A DNA stretch of 64,000 nucleotides from Anomaloglossus baeobatrachus. Taxonomy: Eukaryota > Chordata > Amphibia > Anura > Aromobatidae. This document shows positions 43,669 through 57,287 of this stretch, in pieces; the first letter of the stretch is position 1; each line of letters opens with the position of its first letter. The stretch is from the NCBI RefSeq assembly GCF_048569485.1, contig NW_027442041.1, positions 124,001 to 188,000 on the forward strand, read 5' to 3'. A program made the translations under genes and the position numbers. The notes beneath the pieces are model-generated. The model ran no database searches and was not told the origin of the DNA. It worked only from the letters and a program-made list of their open reading frames with translations.

Positions 43669-44788
43669 AACCAGAATTGGTTTGGGCCTCGAGTGGCACC
43701 CTGGCCTATGCCGGACACATCTTAGGGAGAGAGAGAGAGAGGGAGACAAACCCACGCCTACACAAGACATTTTGTCACCCAAGCCAACCCTTGAAAAGGC
43801 TGCTTTGCAGAGCAAAAACAAGAAGAATGGTGCGTTTTGCAGCCGCCGCCCACTGCAATGAATCTGAATAACTCCTCCTTTAGGGCGCAAGCAACTCCCC
43901 TCCCCCTTGCAGTCTTTCCAATTCACGATACAAAAAGACGGACAGGACAGGTTGCCTGACTTTCCGTCACTGCCACCCTTTGCCATCCTTACCCGTAGAA
44001 AGCCCTTTCATCATCCCCAAACCCTAATCTTTTCCCTTTCCTTCCCAGCCCCCAAACCCTGCCCTCTGTACCTTTCTCACCACCCGCTTCCCTTCTCCTG
44101 TCATCCCCCTACCACCCGGGAAAAAAAGAGATTGCCCCCTCCTTCCACTAGCCCACCCTCCCACCCAAAGAACAACTTCTTCTGCGCAGCTTGTTTTCTA
44201 GGCAGCAGCGCTATTGTGATGTCATCGGGGGGCATTGTGACAAGCCGCCAGTGTTCCGTCTCTTCATGTTGTGCACTGTTCAAACCGAAAATACATCAAC
44301 AGGCAGGCTACAGAAAAGCTTACTAACAAAGGTTAGAGAGGGGCTTTCTCAGAGGGCTTTTTACAGTTTGTCTATTCCCAATTAGCCGGTTTAGTATACT
44401 TAATGAAAGTACTAATTCTTTCATAGGCCGCCCATTCTTAGTATTTGACGTTCAGGTAACAACAGGTAACTTTATTTGGAGTGGAAGCAGAGAGATAACA
44501 CCAGATGCCAATTGTAGATCCTCTCACACCTGTGGTCACTGCAGCATCTGACTCCACTTTGTCCAAAAGGGATCTATTCCATTCAATTACACATGATCTA
44601 GATTAGACTGACAACAAGATACTGCACGGGACATAGCAGAATTGGTGAAGTTGAGTGGTGATGAGTTTGCTATTTGGATGAATAAAGCAAGTAAAAAGTG
44701 TGTTAGATAAAAATTCATTTCAATTCGCTAATCGGGCTAATATGAATCAGGTGAATCGAGTTCTGCTTTTGGAAACTGGGTTAAGAAG

Positions 44789-44976
44789 GGGTGCACCGTT
44801 CCTGGAGGTACTGCAATACCAGGTCAATGCGTGGAGTGGACAGAGCAAGCTCTTTTTCCATCTCCCTGTTCTAAAAATCCATTTAATATATGGTCCCCAG
44901 ATAGGGGACGTATCAGATATTAAACTGATAAGAACAGATACTACACTTGATCTTAGCCAAAAGGCCGAGAAGCGAT
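44789..44976 (-). ncRNA. RNU2: U2 snRNA, intact copy (downstream spacer variant)
   Basis: Full 188 nt. The downstream spacer has A for G at 44641. Confidence 0.97.
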
Positions 44977-46096
44977 AACCAGAATTGGTTTGGGCCTCGA
45001 GTGGCACCCTGGCCTATGCCGGACACATCTTAGGGAGAGAGAGCGAGAGGGAGACAAACCCACGCCTACACAAGACATTTTGTCACCCAAGCCAACCCTT
45101 GAAAAGGCTGCTTTGCAGAGCAAAAACAAGAAGAATGGTGCGTTTTGCAGCCGCCGCCCACTGCAATGAATCTGAATAACTCCTCCTTTAGGGCGCAAGC
45201 AACTCCCCTCCCCCTTGCAGTCTTTCCAATTCACGATACAAAAAGACGGACAGGACAGGTTGCCTGACTTTCCGTCACTGCCACCCTTTGCCATCCTTAC
45301 CCGTAGAAAGCCCTTTCATCATCCCCAAACCCTAATCTTTTCCCTTTCCTTCCCAGCCCCCAAACCCTGCCCTCTGTACCTTTCTCACCACCCGCTTCCC
45401 TTCTCCTGTCATCCCCCTACCACCCGGGAAAAAAAGAGATTGCCCCCTCCTTCCACTAGCCCACCCTCCCACCCAAAGAACAACTTCTTCTGCGCAGCTT
45501 GTTTTCTAGGCAGCAGCGCTATTGTGATGTCATCGGGGGGCATTGTGACAAGCCGCCAGTGTTCCGTCTCTTCATGTTGTGCACTGTTCAAACCGAAAAT
45601 ACATCAACAGGCAGGCTACAGAAAAGCTTACTAACAAAGGTTAGAGAGGGGCTTTCTCAGAGGGCTTTTTACAGTTTGTCTATTCCCAATTAGCCGGTTT
45701 AGTATACTTAATGAAAGTACTAATTCTTTCATAGGCCGCCCATTCTTAGTATTTGACGTTCAGGTAACAACAGGTAACTTTATTTGGAGTGGAAGCAGAG
45801 AGATAACACCAGATGCCAATTGTAGATCCTCTCACACCTGTGGTCACTGCAGCATCTGACTCCACTTTGTCCAAAAGGGATCTATTCCATTCAATTACAC
45901 ATGATCTAGATTAGACTGACAACAAGATACTGCACGGGACATAGCAGAGTTGGTGAAGTTGATTGGTGATGAGTTTGCTATTTGGATGAATAAAGCAAGT
46001 AAAAAGTGTGTTAGATAAAAATTCATTTCAATTCGCTAATCGGGCTAATATGAATCAGGTGAATCGAGTTCTGCTTTTGGAAACTGGGTTAAGAAG

Positions 46097-46483
46097 GGGT
46101 GCACCGTTCCTGGAGGTACTGCAATACCAGGTCAATGCGTGGAGTGGACAGAGCAAGCTCTTTTTCCATCTCCCTGTTCTAAAAATCCATTTAATATATG
46201 GTCCCCAGATAGGGGACGTATCAGATATTAAACTGATAAGAACAGATGAGATTTCATCCGCAAATTTCAGAAAACGGTCATCGGCCACCACACAAAAGCG
46301 CAGTGCCGCAGGTGATCGCCTCCCGAGCCCAGGAACCACCAGCCATAAGGGGACGTAAGCACCAAAAGGCGCAACAATCCCCGAGGCCGGCGGTTGTGCA
46401 AGCCCGGGCCCCTCCCAGCCAAGACCAAGGCAAACCCAATGAAGGGACTACACTTGATCTTAGCCAAAAGGCCGAGAAGCGAT
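46097..46483 (-). pseudogene. RNU2: U2 snRNA gene split by NA2 (locus G)
   Basis: The 3' part is at 46097-46247 and the 5' part (nt 37-1) at 46447-46483; clean nt 37/38 junction. The downstream spacer has T for G at 45963. Confidence 0.95.
46248..46446 (-). mobile_element. U2-NA2 non-autonomous retroelement, copy G (diverged)
   Basis: 199 bp. It shares both ends with copies E and F but differs in its 3' third (about 46270-46310), with small insertions, deletions and base changes. It is therefore a separate integration from another source copy. Confidence 0.85.
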
Positions 46484-47603
46484 AACCAGAATTGGTTTGG
46501 GCCTCGAGTGGCACCCTGGCCTATGCCGGACACATCTTAGGGAGAGAGAGCGAGAGGGAGACAAACCCACGCCTACACAAGACATTTTGTCACCCAAGCC
46601 AACCCTTGAAAAGGCTGCTTTGCAGAGCAAAAACAAGAAGAATGGTGCGTTTTGCAGCCGCCGCCCACTGCAATGAATCTGAATAACTCCTCCTTTAGGG
46701 CGCAAGCAACTCCCCTCCCCCTTGCAGTCTTTCCAATTCACGATACAAAAAGACGGACAGGACAGGTTGCCTGACTTTCCGTCACTGCCACCCTTTGCCA
46801 TCCTTACCCGTAGAAAGCCCTTTCATCATCCCCAAACCCTAATCTTTTCCCTTTCCTTCCCAGCCCCCAAACCCTGCCCTCTGTACCTTTCTCACCACCC
46901 GCTTCCCTTCTCCTGTCATCCCCCTACCACCCGGGAAAAAAAGAGATTGCCCCCTCCTTCCACTAGCCCACCCTCCCACCCAAAGAACAACTTCTTCTGC
47001 GCAGCTTGTTTTCTAGGCAGCAGCGCTATTGTGATGTCATCGGGGGGCATTGTGACAAGCCGCCAGTGTTCCGTCTCTTCATGTTGTGCACTGTTCAAAC
47101 CGAAAATACATCAACAGGCAGGCTACAGAAAAGCTTACTAACAAAGGTTAGAGAGGGGCTTTCTCAGAGGGCTTTTTACAGTTTGTCTATTCCCAATTAG
47201 CCGGTTTAGTATACTTAATGAAAGTACTAATTCTTTCATAGGCCGCCCATTCTTAGTATTTGACGTTCAGGTAACAACAGGTAACTTTATTTGGAGTGGA
47301 AGCAGAGAGATAACACCAGATGCCAATTGTAGATCCTCTCACACCTGTGGTCACTGCAGCATCTGACTCCACTTTGTCCAAAAGGGATCTATTCCATTCA
47401 ATTACACATGATCTAGATTAGACTGACAACAAGATACTGCACGGGACATAGCAGAGTTGGTGAAGTTGAGTGGTGATGAGTTTGCTATTTGGATGAATAA
47501 AGCAAGTAAAAAGTGTGTTAGATAAAAATTCATTTCAATTCGCTAATCGGGCTAATATGAATCAGGTGAATCGAGTTCTGCTTTTGGAAACTGGGTTAAG
47601 AAG

Positions 47604-47791
47604 GGGTGCACCGTTCCTGGAGGTACTGCAATACCAGGTCAATGCGTGGAGTGGACAGAGCAAGCTCTTTTTCCATCTCCCTGTTCTAAAAATCCATTTA
47701 ATATATGGTCCCCAGATAGGGGACGTATCAGATATTAAACTGATAAGAACAGATACTACACTTGATCTTAGCCAAAAGGCCGAGAAGCGAT
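47604..47791 (-). ncRNA. RNU2: U2 snRNA, intact copy
   Basis: Full 188 nt, no difference noticed. Confidence 0.97.
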
Positions 47792-48911
47792 AACCAGAAT
47801 TGGTTTGGGCCTCGAGTGGCACCCTGGCCTATGCCGGACACATCTTAGGGAGAGAGAGCGAGAGGGAGACAAACCCACGCCTACACAAGACATTTTGTCA
47901 CCCAAGCCAACCCTTGAAAAGGCTGCTTTGCAGAGCAAAAACAAGAAGAATGGTGCGTTTTGCAGCCGCCGCCCACTGCAATGAATCTGAATAACTCCTC
48001 CTTTAGGGCGCAAGCAACTCCCCTCCCCCTTGCAGTCTTTCCAATTCACGATACAAAAAGACGGACAGGACAGGTTGCCTGACTTTCCGTCACTGCCACC
48101 CTTTGCCATCCTTACCCGTAGAAAGCCCTTTCATCATCCCCAAACCCTAATCTTTTCCCTTTCCTTCCCAGCCCCCAAACCCTGCCCTCTGTACCTTTCT
48201 CACCACCCGCTTCCCTTCTCCTGTCATCCCCCTACCACCCGGGAAAAAAAGAGATTGCCCCCTCCTTCCACTAGCCCACCCTCCCACCCAAAGAACAACT
48301 TCTTCTGCGCAGCTTGTTTTCTAGGCAGCAGCGCTATTGTGATGTCATCGGGGGGCATTGTGACAAGCCGCCAGTGTTCCGTCTCTTCATGTTGTGCACT
48401 GTTCAAACCGAAAATACATCAACAGGCAGGCTACAGAAAAGCTTACTAACAAAGGTTAGAGAGGGGCTTTCTCAGAGGGCTTTTTACAGTTTGTCTATTC
48501 CCAATTAGCCGGTTTAGTATACTTAATGAAAGTACTAATTCTTTCATAGGCCGCCCATTCTTAGTATTTGACGTTCAGGTAACAACAGGTAACTTTATTT
48601 GGAGTGGAAGCAGAGAGATAACACCAGATGCCAATTGTAGATCCTCTCACACCTGTGGTCACTGCAGCATCTGACTCCACTTTGTCCAAAAGGGATCTAT
48701 TCCATTCAATTACACATGATCTAGATTAGACTGACAACAAGATACTGCACCGGACATAGCAGAGTTGGTGAAGTTGAGTGGTGATGAGTTTGCTATTTGG
48801 ATGAATAAAGCAAGTAAAAAGTGTGTTAGATAAAAATTCATTTCAATTCGCTAATCGGGCTAATATGAATCAGGTGAATCGAGTTCTGCTTTTGGAAACT
48901 GGGTTAAGAAG

Positions 48912-49099
48912 GGGTGCACCGTTCCTGGAGGTACTGCAATACCAGGTCAATGCGTGGAGTGGACAGAGCAAGCTCTTTTTCCATCTCCCTGTTCTAAAAA
49001 TCCATTTAATATATGGTCCCCAGATAGGGGACGTATCAGATATTAAACTGATAAGAACAGATACTACACTTGATCTTAGCCAAAAGGCCGAGAAGCGAT
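48912..49099 (-). ncRNA. RNU2: U2 snRNA, intact copy (downstream spacer variant)
   Basis: Full 188 nt. The downstream spacer has C for G at 48751. Confidence 0.97.
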
Positions 49100-50219
49100 A
49101 ACCAGAATTGGTTTGGGCCTCGAGTGGCACCCTGGCCTATGCCGGACACATCTTAGGGAGAGAGAGCGAGAGGGAGACAAACCCACGCCTACACAAGACA
49201 TTTTGTCACCCAAGCCAACCCTTGAAAAGGCTGCTTTGCAGAGCAAAAACAAGAAGAATGGTGCGTTTTGCAGCCGCCGCCCACTGCAATGAATCTGAAT
49301 AACTCCTCCTTTAGGGCGCAAGCAACTCCCCTCCCCCTTGCAGTCTTTCCAATTCACGATACAAAAAGACGGACAGGACAGGTTGCCTGACTTTCCGTCA
49401 CTGCCACCCTTTGCCATCCTTACCCGTAGAAAGCCCTTTCATCATCCCCAAACCCTAATCTTTTCCCTTTCCTTCCCAGCCCCCAAACCCTGCCCTCTGT
49501 ACCTTTCTCACCACCCGCTTCCCTTCTCCTGTCATCCCCCTACCACCCGGGAAAAAAAGAGATTGCCCCCTCCTTCCACTAGCCCACCCTCCCACCCAAA
49601 GAACAACTTCTTCTGCGCAGCTTGTTTTCTAGGCAGCAGCGCTATTGTGATGTCATCGGGGGGCATTGTGACAAGCCGCCAGTGTTCCGTCTCTTCATGT
49701 TGTGCACTGTTCAAACCGAAAATACATCAACAGGCAGGCTACAGAAAAGCTTACTAACAAAGGTTAGAGAGGGGCTTTCTCAGAGGGCTTTTTACAGTTT
49801 GTCTATTCCCAATTAGCCGGTTTAGTATACTTAATGAAAGTACTAATTCTTTCATAGGCCGCCCATTCTTAGTATTTGACGTTCAGGTAACAACAGGTAA
49901 CTTTATTTGGAGTGGAAGCAGAGAGATAACACCAGATGCCAATTGTAGATCCTCTCACACCTGTGGTCACTGCAGCATCTGACTCCACTTTGTCCAAAAG
50001 GGATCTATTCCATTCAATTACACATGATCTAGATTAGACTGACAACAAGATACTGCACGGGACATAGCAGAGTTGGTGAAGTTGAGTGGTGATGAGTTTG
50101 CTATTTGGATGAATAAAGCAAGTAAAAAGTGTGTTAGATAAAAATTCATTTCAATTCGCTAATCGGGCTAATATGAATCAGGTGAATCGAGTTCTGCTTT
50201 TGGAAACTGGGTTAAGAAG

Positions 50220-50407
50220 GGGTGCACCGTTCCTGGAGGTACTGCAATACCAGGTCAATGCGTGGAGTGGACAGAGCAAGCTCTTTTTCCATCTCCCTGT
50301 TCTAAAAATCCATTTAATATATGGTCCCCAGATAGGGGACGTATCAGATATTAAACTGATAAGAACAGATACTACACTTGATCTTAGCCAAAAGGCCGAG
50401 AAGCGAT
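50220..50407 (-). ncRNA. RNU2: U2 snRNA, intact copy
   Basis: Full 188 nt, no difference noticed. Confidence 0.97.
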
Positions 50408-51678
50408 AACCAGAATTGGTTTGGGCCTCGAGTGGCACCCTGGCCTATGCCGGACACATCTTAGGGAGAGAGAGCGAGAGGGAGACAAACCCACGCCTAC
50501 ACAAGACATTTTGTCACCCAAGCCAACCCTTGAAAAGGCTGCTTTGCAGAGCAAAAACAAGAAGAATGGTGCGTTTTGCAGCCGCCGCCCACTGCAATGA
50601 ATCTGAATAACTCCTCCTTTAGGGCGCAAGCAACTCCCCTCCCCCTTGCAGTCTTTCCAATTCACGATACAAAAAGACGGACAGGACAGGTTGCCTGACT
50701 TTCCGTCACTGCCACCCTTTGCCATCCTTACCCGTAGAAAGCCCTTTCATCATCCCCAAACCCTAATCTTTTCCCTTTCCTTCCCAGCCCCCAAACCCTG
50801 CCCTCTGTACCTTTCTCACCACCCGCTTCCCTTCTCCTGTCATCCCCCTACCACCCGGGAAAAAAAGAGATTGCCCCCTCCTTCCACTAGCCCACCCTCC
50901 CACCCAAAGAACAACTTCTTCTGCGCAGCTTGTTTTCTAGGCAGCAGCGCTATTGTGATGTCATCGGGGGGCATTGTGACAAGCCGCCAGTGTTCCGTCT
51001 CTTCATGTTGTGCACTGTTCAAACCGAAAATACATCAACAGGCAGGCTACAGAAAAGCTTACTAACAAAGGTTAGAGAGGGGCTTTCTCAGAGGGCTTTT
51101 TACAGTTTGTCTATTCCCAATTAGCCGGTTTAGTATACTTAATGAAAGTACTAATTCTTTCATAGGCCGCCCATTCTTAGTATTTGACGTTCAGGTAACA
51201 ACAGGTAACTTTATTTGGAGTGGAAGCAGAGAGATAACACCAGATGCCAATTGTAGATCCTCTCACACCTGTGGTCACTGCAGCATCTGACTCCACTTTG
51301 TCCAAAAGGGATCTATTCCATTCAATTACACATGATCTAGATTAGACTGACAACAAGATACTGCACGGGACATAGCAGAGTTGGTGAAGTTGAGTGGTGA
51401 TGAGTTTGCTATTTGGATGAATAAAGCAAGTAAAAAGTGTGTTAGATAAAAATTCATTTCAATTCGCTAATCGGGCTAATATGAATCAGGTGAATCGAGT
51501 TCTGCTTTTGGAAACTGGGTTAAGAAGGGGTGCACCGTTCCTGGAGGTACTGCAATACCAGGTCAATGCGTGGAGTGGACAGAGCAAGCTCTTTTTCCAT
51601 CTCCCTGTTCTAAAAATCCATTTAATATATGGTCCCCAGATAGGGGACGTATCAGATATTAAACTGATAAGAACAGAT

Positions 51679-52482
51679 TTTTGATTTAATGAAGCTTTCC
51701 AAAGCACCACAAAAAATGCATGACCGAAGTCACACCAAAAACAGTGCAAAGGCTAGGATTCGTGTGGACCCCACCGTGAGGAGAGGGTCCCCAAAAATCA
51801 ACCCCGTCCCTCCGAGCCAGAAGGCCACAGCAAGGGTCGGGGATCTTCGGTGCTCCCCCAAGCCGAAGCCTGGTTGAGCCTTGTCGTTGCTCCCAGCGTC
51901 CACCCAGGCATCTTACCCAAGTGGAGTAGAGAGCTACTAGTTGTTGGTTTCGCAGCCGAAACTGCCCGGACCGTCAACCGGTGTTGGTTTCTCAGCCCAA
52001 GGCTTACCGGACCTCCAACCGGGTGTTGGTTTCTCAGCCGAAGCTGACCCAGACCTCCAACCGGGTGTTGGTTTCTCAGCCGAAGCTGACCCGGACCTCC
52101 AACCGGGTGTTAGTTTCTCAGCCCAAAGCTGACCAGACCTCCGACCGGGATTATAAAAATTTCCCTTCCTAGCCAGAAGGCCGGGATAGGGTAATATGAT
52201 CAAAAAGTATGAAAAGGCAAGGTACGGTGTGCTACAGAGCCCAAGGCTTGCCGGGGTCCCAAGCCAGCAAGCTCAGACTCACTCCAGGGTCATCAGTCCT
52301 GGGGCACGTTGTACCATAGCCCCCCACCCTTACTCAGTCTAATAGCCTCGATCCTGGTAGGGCCATGTTTTCCTCTAGATGAATATACTATCCACCCAGA
52401 GTACTAGCAAGCGCAACCTTCCAGTGTGCATTGTATCATTGTACTAAGGTGGCCTGGAGCTTAAACCACCTCTTCGAACAAC
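51679..52482 (-). mobile_element. U2-NA1 non-autonomous retroelement, copy C
   Basis: 804 bp. It differs from copy B by only about five single bases (for example near 51839, 52005, 52199, 52291 and 52374) and has a different 5' junction, so it is an independent but recent integration. The 42-bp minisatellite is at about 51940-52150, five monomers. Confidence 0.88.
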
Positions 52483-52491
52483 ACTACACTT

Positions 52492-52502
52492 GATCTTAGC
52501 CA
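52492..52502 (-). promoter_or_regulatory. Pol III A-box-like word in U2 5' region next to NA1 (representative)
   Basis: U2 nt 18-28, TGGCTAAGATC, fits the A-box consensus TRGYNNARNNG in 10 of 11 positions. In NA1 a B-box-like GTTCGAAGA follows (52471-52479), 8 of 9 to GWTCRANNC. The gap between them is only about 12 bp, much less than usual, so a working Pol III promoter is doubtful. Confidence 0.2.
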
Positions 52503-53639
52503 AAAGGCCGAGAAGCGATAACCAGAATTGGTTTGGGCCTCGAGTGGCACCCTGGCCTATGCCGGACACATCTTAGGGAGAGAGAGCGAGAGGGAGACAA
52601 ACCCACGCCTACACAAGACATTTTGTCACCCAAGCCAACCCTTGAAAAGGCTGCTTTGCAGAGCAAAAACAAGAAGAATGGTGCGTTTTGCAGCCGCCGC
52701 CCACTGCAATGAATCTGAATAACTCCTCCTTTAGGGCGCAAGCAACTCCCCTCCCCCTTGCAGTCTTTCCAATTCACGATACAAAAAGACGGACAGGACA
52801 GGTTGCCTGACTTTCCGTCACTGCCACCCTTTGCCATCCTTACCCGTAGAAAGCCCTTTCATCATCCCCAAACCCTAATCTTTTCCCTTTCCTTCCCAGC
52901 CCCCAAACCCTGCCCTCTGTACCTTTCTCACCACCCGCTTCCCTTCTCCTGTCATCCCCCTACCACCCGGGAAAAAAAGAGATTGCCCCCTCCTTCCACT
53001 AGCCCACCCTCCCACCCAAAGAACAACTTCTTCTGCGCAGCTTGTTTTCTAGGCAGCAGCGCTATTGTGATGTCATCGGGGGGCATTGTGACAAGCCGCC
53101 AGTGTTCCGTCTCTTCATGTTGTGCACTGTTCAAACCGAAAATACATCAACAGGCAGGCTACAGAAAAGCTTACTAACAAAGGTTAGAGAGGGGCTTTCT
53201 CAGAGGGCTTTTTACAGTTTGTCTATTCCCAATTAGCCGGTTTAGTATACTTAATGAAAGTACTAATTCTTTCATAGGCCGCCCATTCTTAGTATTTGAC
53301 GTTCAGGTAACAACAGGTAACTTTATTTGGAGTGGAAGCAGAGAGATAACACCAGATGCCAATTGTAGATCCTCTCACACCTGTGGTCACTGCAGCATCT
53401 GACTCCACTTTGTCCAAAAGGGATCTATTCCATTCAATTACACATGATCTAGATTAGACTGACAACAAGATACTGCACGGGACATAGCAGAGTTGGTGAA
53501 GTTGAGTGGTGATGAGTTTGCTATTTGGATGAATAAAGCAAGTAAAAAGTGTGTTAGATAAAAATTCATTTCAATTCGCTAATCGGGCTAATATGAATCA
53601 GGTGAATCGAGTTCTGCTTTTGGAAACTGGGTTAAGAAG

Positions 53640-53827
53640 GGGTGCACCGTTCCTGGAGGTACTGCAATACCAGGTCAATGCGTGGAGTGGACAGAGCAAG
53701 CTCTTTTTCCATCTCCCTGTTCTAAAAATCCATTTAATATATGGTCCCCAGATAGGGGACGTATCAGATATTAAACTGATAAGAACAGATACTACACTTG
53801 ATCTTAGCCAAAAGGCCGAGAAGCGAT
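53640..53827 (-). ncRNA. RNU2: U2 snRNA, intact copy between two NA1 loci
   Basis: Full 188 nt, no difference noticed, although both neighbouring units carry NA1. Confidence 0.97.
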
Positions 53828-55098
53828 AACCAGAATTGGTTTGGGCCTCGAGTGGCACCCTGGCCTATGCCGGACACATCTTAGGGAGAGAGAGCGAGAG
53901 GGAGACAAACCCACGCCTACACAAGACATTTTGTCACCCAAGCCAACCCTTGAAAAGGCTGCTTTGCAGAGCAAAAACAAGAAGAATGGTGCGTTTTGCA
54001 GCCGCCGCCCACTGCAATGAATCTGAATAACTCCTCCTTTAGGGCGCAAGCAACTCCCCTCCCCCTTGCAGTCTTTCCAATTCACGATACAAAAAGACGG
54101 ACAGGACAGGTTGCCTGACTTTCCGTCACTGCCACCCTTTGCCATCCTTACCCGTAGAAAGCCCTTTCATCATCCCCAAACCCTAATCTTTTCCCTTTCC
54201 TTCCCAGCCCCCAAACCCTGCCCTCTGTACCTTTCTCACCACCCGCTTCCCTTCTCCTGTCATCCCCCTACCACCCGGGAAAAAAAGAGATTGCCCCCTC
54301 CTTCCACTAGCCCACCCTCCCACCCAAAGAACAACTTCTTCTGCGCAGCTTGTTTTCTAGGCAGCAGCGCTATTGTGATGTCATCGGGGGGCATTGTGAC
54401 AAGCCGCCAGTGTTCCGTCTCTTCATGTTGTGCACTGTTCAAACCGAAAATACATCAACAGGCAGGCTACAGAAAAGCTTACTAACAAAGGTTAGAGAGG
54501 GGCTTTCTCAGAGGGCTTTTTACAGTTTGTCTATTCCCAATTAGCCGGTTTAGTATACTTAATGAAAGTACTAATTCTTTCATAGGCCGCCCATTCTTAG
54601 TATTTGACGTTCAGGTAACAACAGGTAACTTTATTTGGAGTGGAAGCAGAGAGATAACACCAGATGCCAATTGTAGATCCTCTCACACCTGTGGTCACTG
54701 CAGCATCTGACTCCACTTTGTCCAAAAGGGATCTATTCCATTCAATTACACATGATCTAGATTAGACTGACAACAAGATTCTGCACGGGACATAGCAGAG
54801 TTGGTGAAGTTGAGTGGTGATGAGTTTGCTATTTGGATGAATAAAGCAAGTAAAAAGTGTGTTAGATAAAAATTCATTTCAATTCGCTAATCGGGCTAAT
54901 ATGAATCAGGTGAATCGAGTTCTGCTTTTGGAAACTGGGTTAAGAAGGGGTGCACCGTTCCTGGAGGTACTGCAATACCAGGTCAATGCGTGGAGTGGAC
55001 AGAGCAAGCTCTTTTTCCATCTCCCTGTTCTAAAAATCCATTTAATATATGGTCCCCAGATAGGGGACGTATCAGATATTAAACTGATAAGAACAGAT

Positions 55099-55942
55099 TT
55101 TTGATTTAATGAAGCTTTCCAAAGCACCGCAAAAATGCATGACCGAAGTCACACCAAAAACAGTGCAAAGGCTAGGATTCGTGTGGACCCCTCCGTGAGA
55201 AGAGGATCCCCAAAAATCAACCCCGTCCCTCCGAGCCAGAAGGCCACAGCGAGGGTCAGGGATCTTCGGTGCTCCCCCAAGCCGAAGCCTGGTTGAGCCT
55301 TGTTGTTGCTCCCAGCGTCCACCGAGGCATCTTACCCAAGTGGAGTAGGGAGCTACTAGTCGTTGGTTTCGCAGCCGAGACTGCCCGGACCGTCAACCGG
55401 TGTTGGTTTCTCAGCCCAAGGCTGACCGGACCTCCAACCGGGTGTTGGTTTCTCAGCCCAAGGCTGACCGGACCTCCAACCGGGTGTTGGTTTCTCAGCC
55501 CAAGGCTAACCGGACCTCCAACCGGGTGTTGGTTTCTCAGCCAAAGCTGACCCGGACCTCCAACCGGGTGTTGGTTTCTCAGCCCAAAGCTGACCGGACT
55601 TCCGACCGGGATTATAAAAATTTCCCTTCTTAGCCAGAAGGCCAGGATAGGGCAATATGCTTGGAAAGTATGAATAGGCAAGGCGCGGCGTGCGACAGAG
55701 TCTGAGGCTTACCAGGGTCCCAACCTAGCAAGTTCAGACTCCCTCCAGGGTGTCCATTCCTGGGGCACATTGCACCATAACCCCCACACTTACTCAGTCT
55801 AATAGCCTCAATCCTGGTAGGGCCATGGTTTCCTCTAGATGGATATACTATCCTCCCAAAGTACTAACAAGTGCAACCTTCCAGTGTGCATTGCATCATT
55901 GTACTAAGGTGGCCGGAGCCTTAAACCACCTTTTCGAACAAT
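55099..55942 (-). mobile_element. U2-NA1 non-autonomous retroelement, copy D (diverged, longer)
   Basis: 844 bp. It differs from copies A-C at many scattered positions and has one more 42-bp monomer (steps at 55401, 55443, 55485, 55527 and 55569). It represents a separate NA1 lineage that inserted independently. Confidence 0.87.
55360..55612. repeat. 42-bp minisatellite in NA1 copy D
   Basis: Six monomers, against five in copies A-C, showing that monomer number changes within the family. Confidence 0.88.
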
Positions 55943-57099
55943 ACTACACTTGATCTTAGCCAAAAGGCCGAGAAGCGATAACCAGAATTGGTTTGGGCCT
56001 CGAGTGGCACCCTGGCCTATGCCGGACACATCTTAGGGAGAGAGAGCGAGAGGGAGACAAACCCACGCCTACACAAGACATTTTGTCACCCAAGCCAACC
56101 CTTGAAAAGGCTGCTTTGCAGAGCAAAAACAAGACGAATGGTGCGTTTTGCAGCCGCCGCCCACTGCAATGAATCTGAATAACTCCTCCTTTAGGGCGCA
56201 AGCAACTCCCCTCCCCCTTGCAGTCTTTCCAATTCACGATACAAAAAGACGGACAGGACAGGTTGCCTGACTTTCCGTCACTGCCACCCTTTGCCATCCT
56301 TACCCGTAGAAAGCCCTTTCATCATCCCCAAACCCTAATCTTTTCCCTTTCCTTCCCAGCCCCCAAACCCTGCCCTCTGTACCTTTCTCACCACCCGCTT
56401 CCCTTCTCCTGTCATCCCCCTACCACCCGGGAAAAAAAGAGATTGCCCCCTCCTTCCACTAGCCCACCCTCCCACCCAAAGAACAACTTCTTCTGCGCAG
56501 CTTGTTTTCTAGGCAGCAGCGCTATTGTGATGTCATCGGGGGGCATTGTGACAAGCCGCCAGTGTTCCGTCTCTTCATGTTGTGCACTGTTCAAACCGAA
56601 AATACATCAACAGGCAGGCTACAGAAAAGCTTACTAACAAAGGTTAGAGAGGGGCTTTCTCAGAGGGCTTTTTACAGTTTGTCTATTCCCAATTAGCCGG
56701 TTTAGTATACTTAATGAAAGTACTAATTCTTTCATAGGCCGCCCATTCTTAGTATTTGACGTTCAGGTAACAACAGGTAACTTTATTTGGAGTGGAAGCA
56801 GAGAGATAACACCAGATGCCAATTGTAGATCCTCTCACACCTGTGGTCACTGCAGCATCTGACTCCACTTTGTCCAAAAGGGATCTATTCCATTCAATTA
56901 CACATGATCTAGATTAGACTGACAACAAGATACTGCACGGGACATAGCAGAGTTGGTGAAGTTGAGTGGTGATGAGTTTGCTATTTGGATGAATAAAGCA
57001 AGTAAAAAGTGTGTTAGATAAAAATTCATTTCAATTCGCTAATCGGGCTAATATGAATCAGGTGAATCGAGTTCTGCTTTTGGAAACTGGGTTAAGAAG

Positions 57100-57287
57100 G
57101 GGTGCACCGTTCCTGGAGGTACTGCAATACCAGGTCAATGCGTGGAGTGGACAGAGCAAGCTCTTTTTCCATCTCCCTGTTCTAAAAATCCATTTAATAT
57201 ATGGTCCCCAGATAGGGGACGTATCAGATATTAAACTGATAAGAACAGATACTACACTTGATCTTAGCCAAAAGGCCGAGAAGCGAT
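57100..57287 (-). ncRNA. RNU2: U2 snRNA, intact copy
   Basis: Full 188 nt, no difference noticed. Confidence 0.97.

Larger units (their letters stand above)
51528..52519 (-). pseudogene. RNU2: U2 snRNA gene split by NA1 (locus C)
   Basis: The 3' part is at 51528-51678 and the 5' part (nt 37-1) at 52483-52519. Unlike loci A and B there is no extra U2 segment; the join is clean between nt 37 and 38. Confidence 0.95.
54948..55979 (-). pseudogene. RNU2: U2 snRNA gene split by NA1 (locus D)
   Basis: The 3' part is at 54948-55098 and the 5' part (nt 37-1) at 55943-55979. The base next to nt 37 (55942, T on plus) also matches nt 38, so one U2 base may be duplicated. The downstream spacer has T for A at 54780 and the upstream spacer C for A at 56135. 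Confidence 0.94.
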
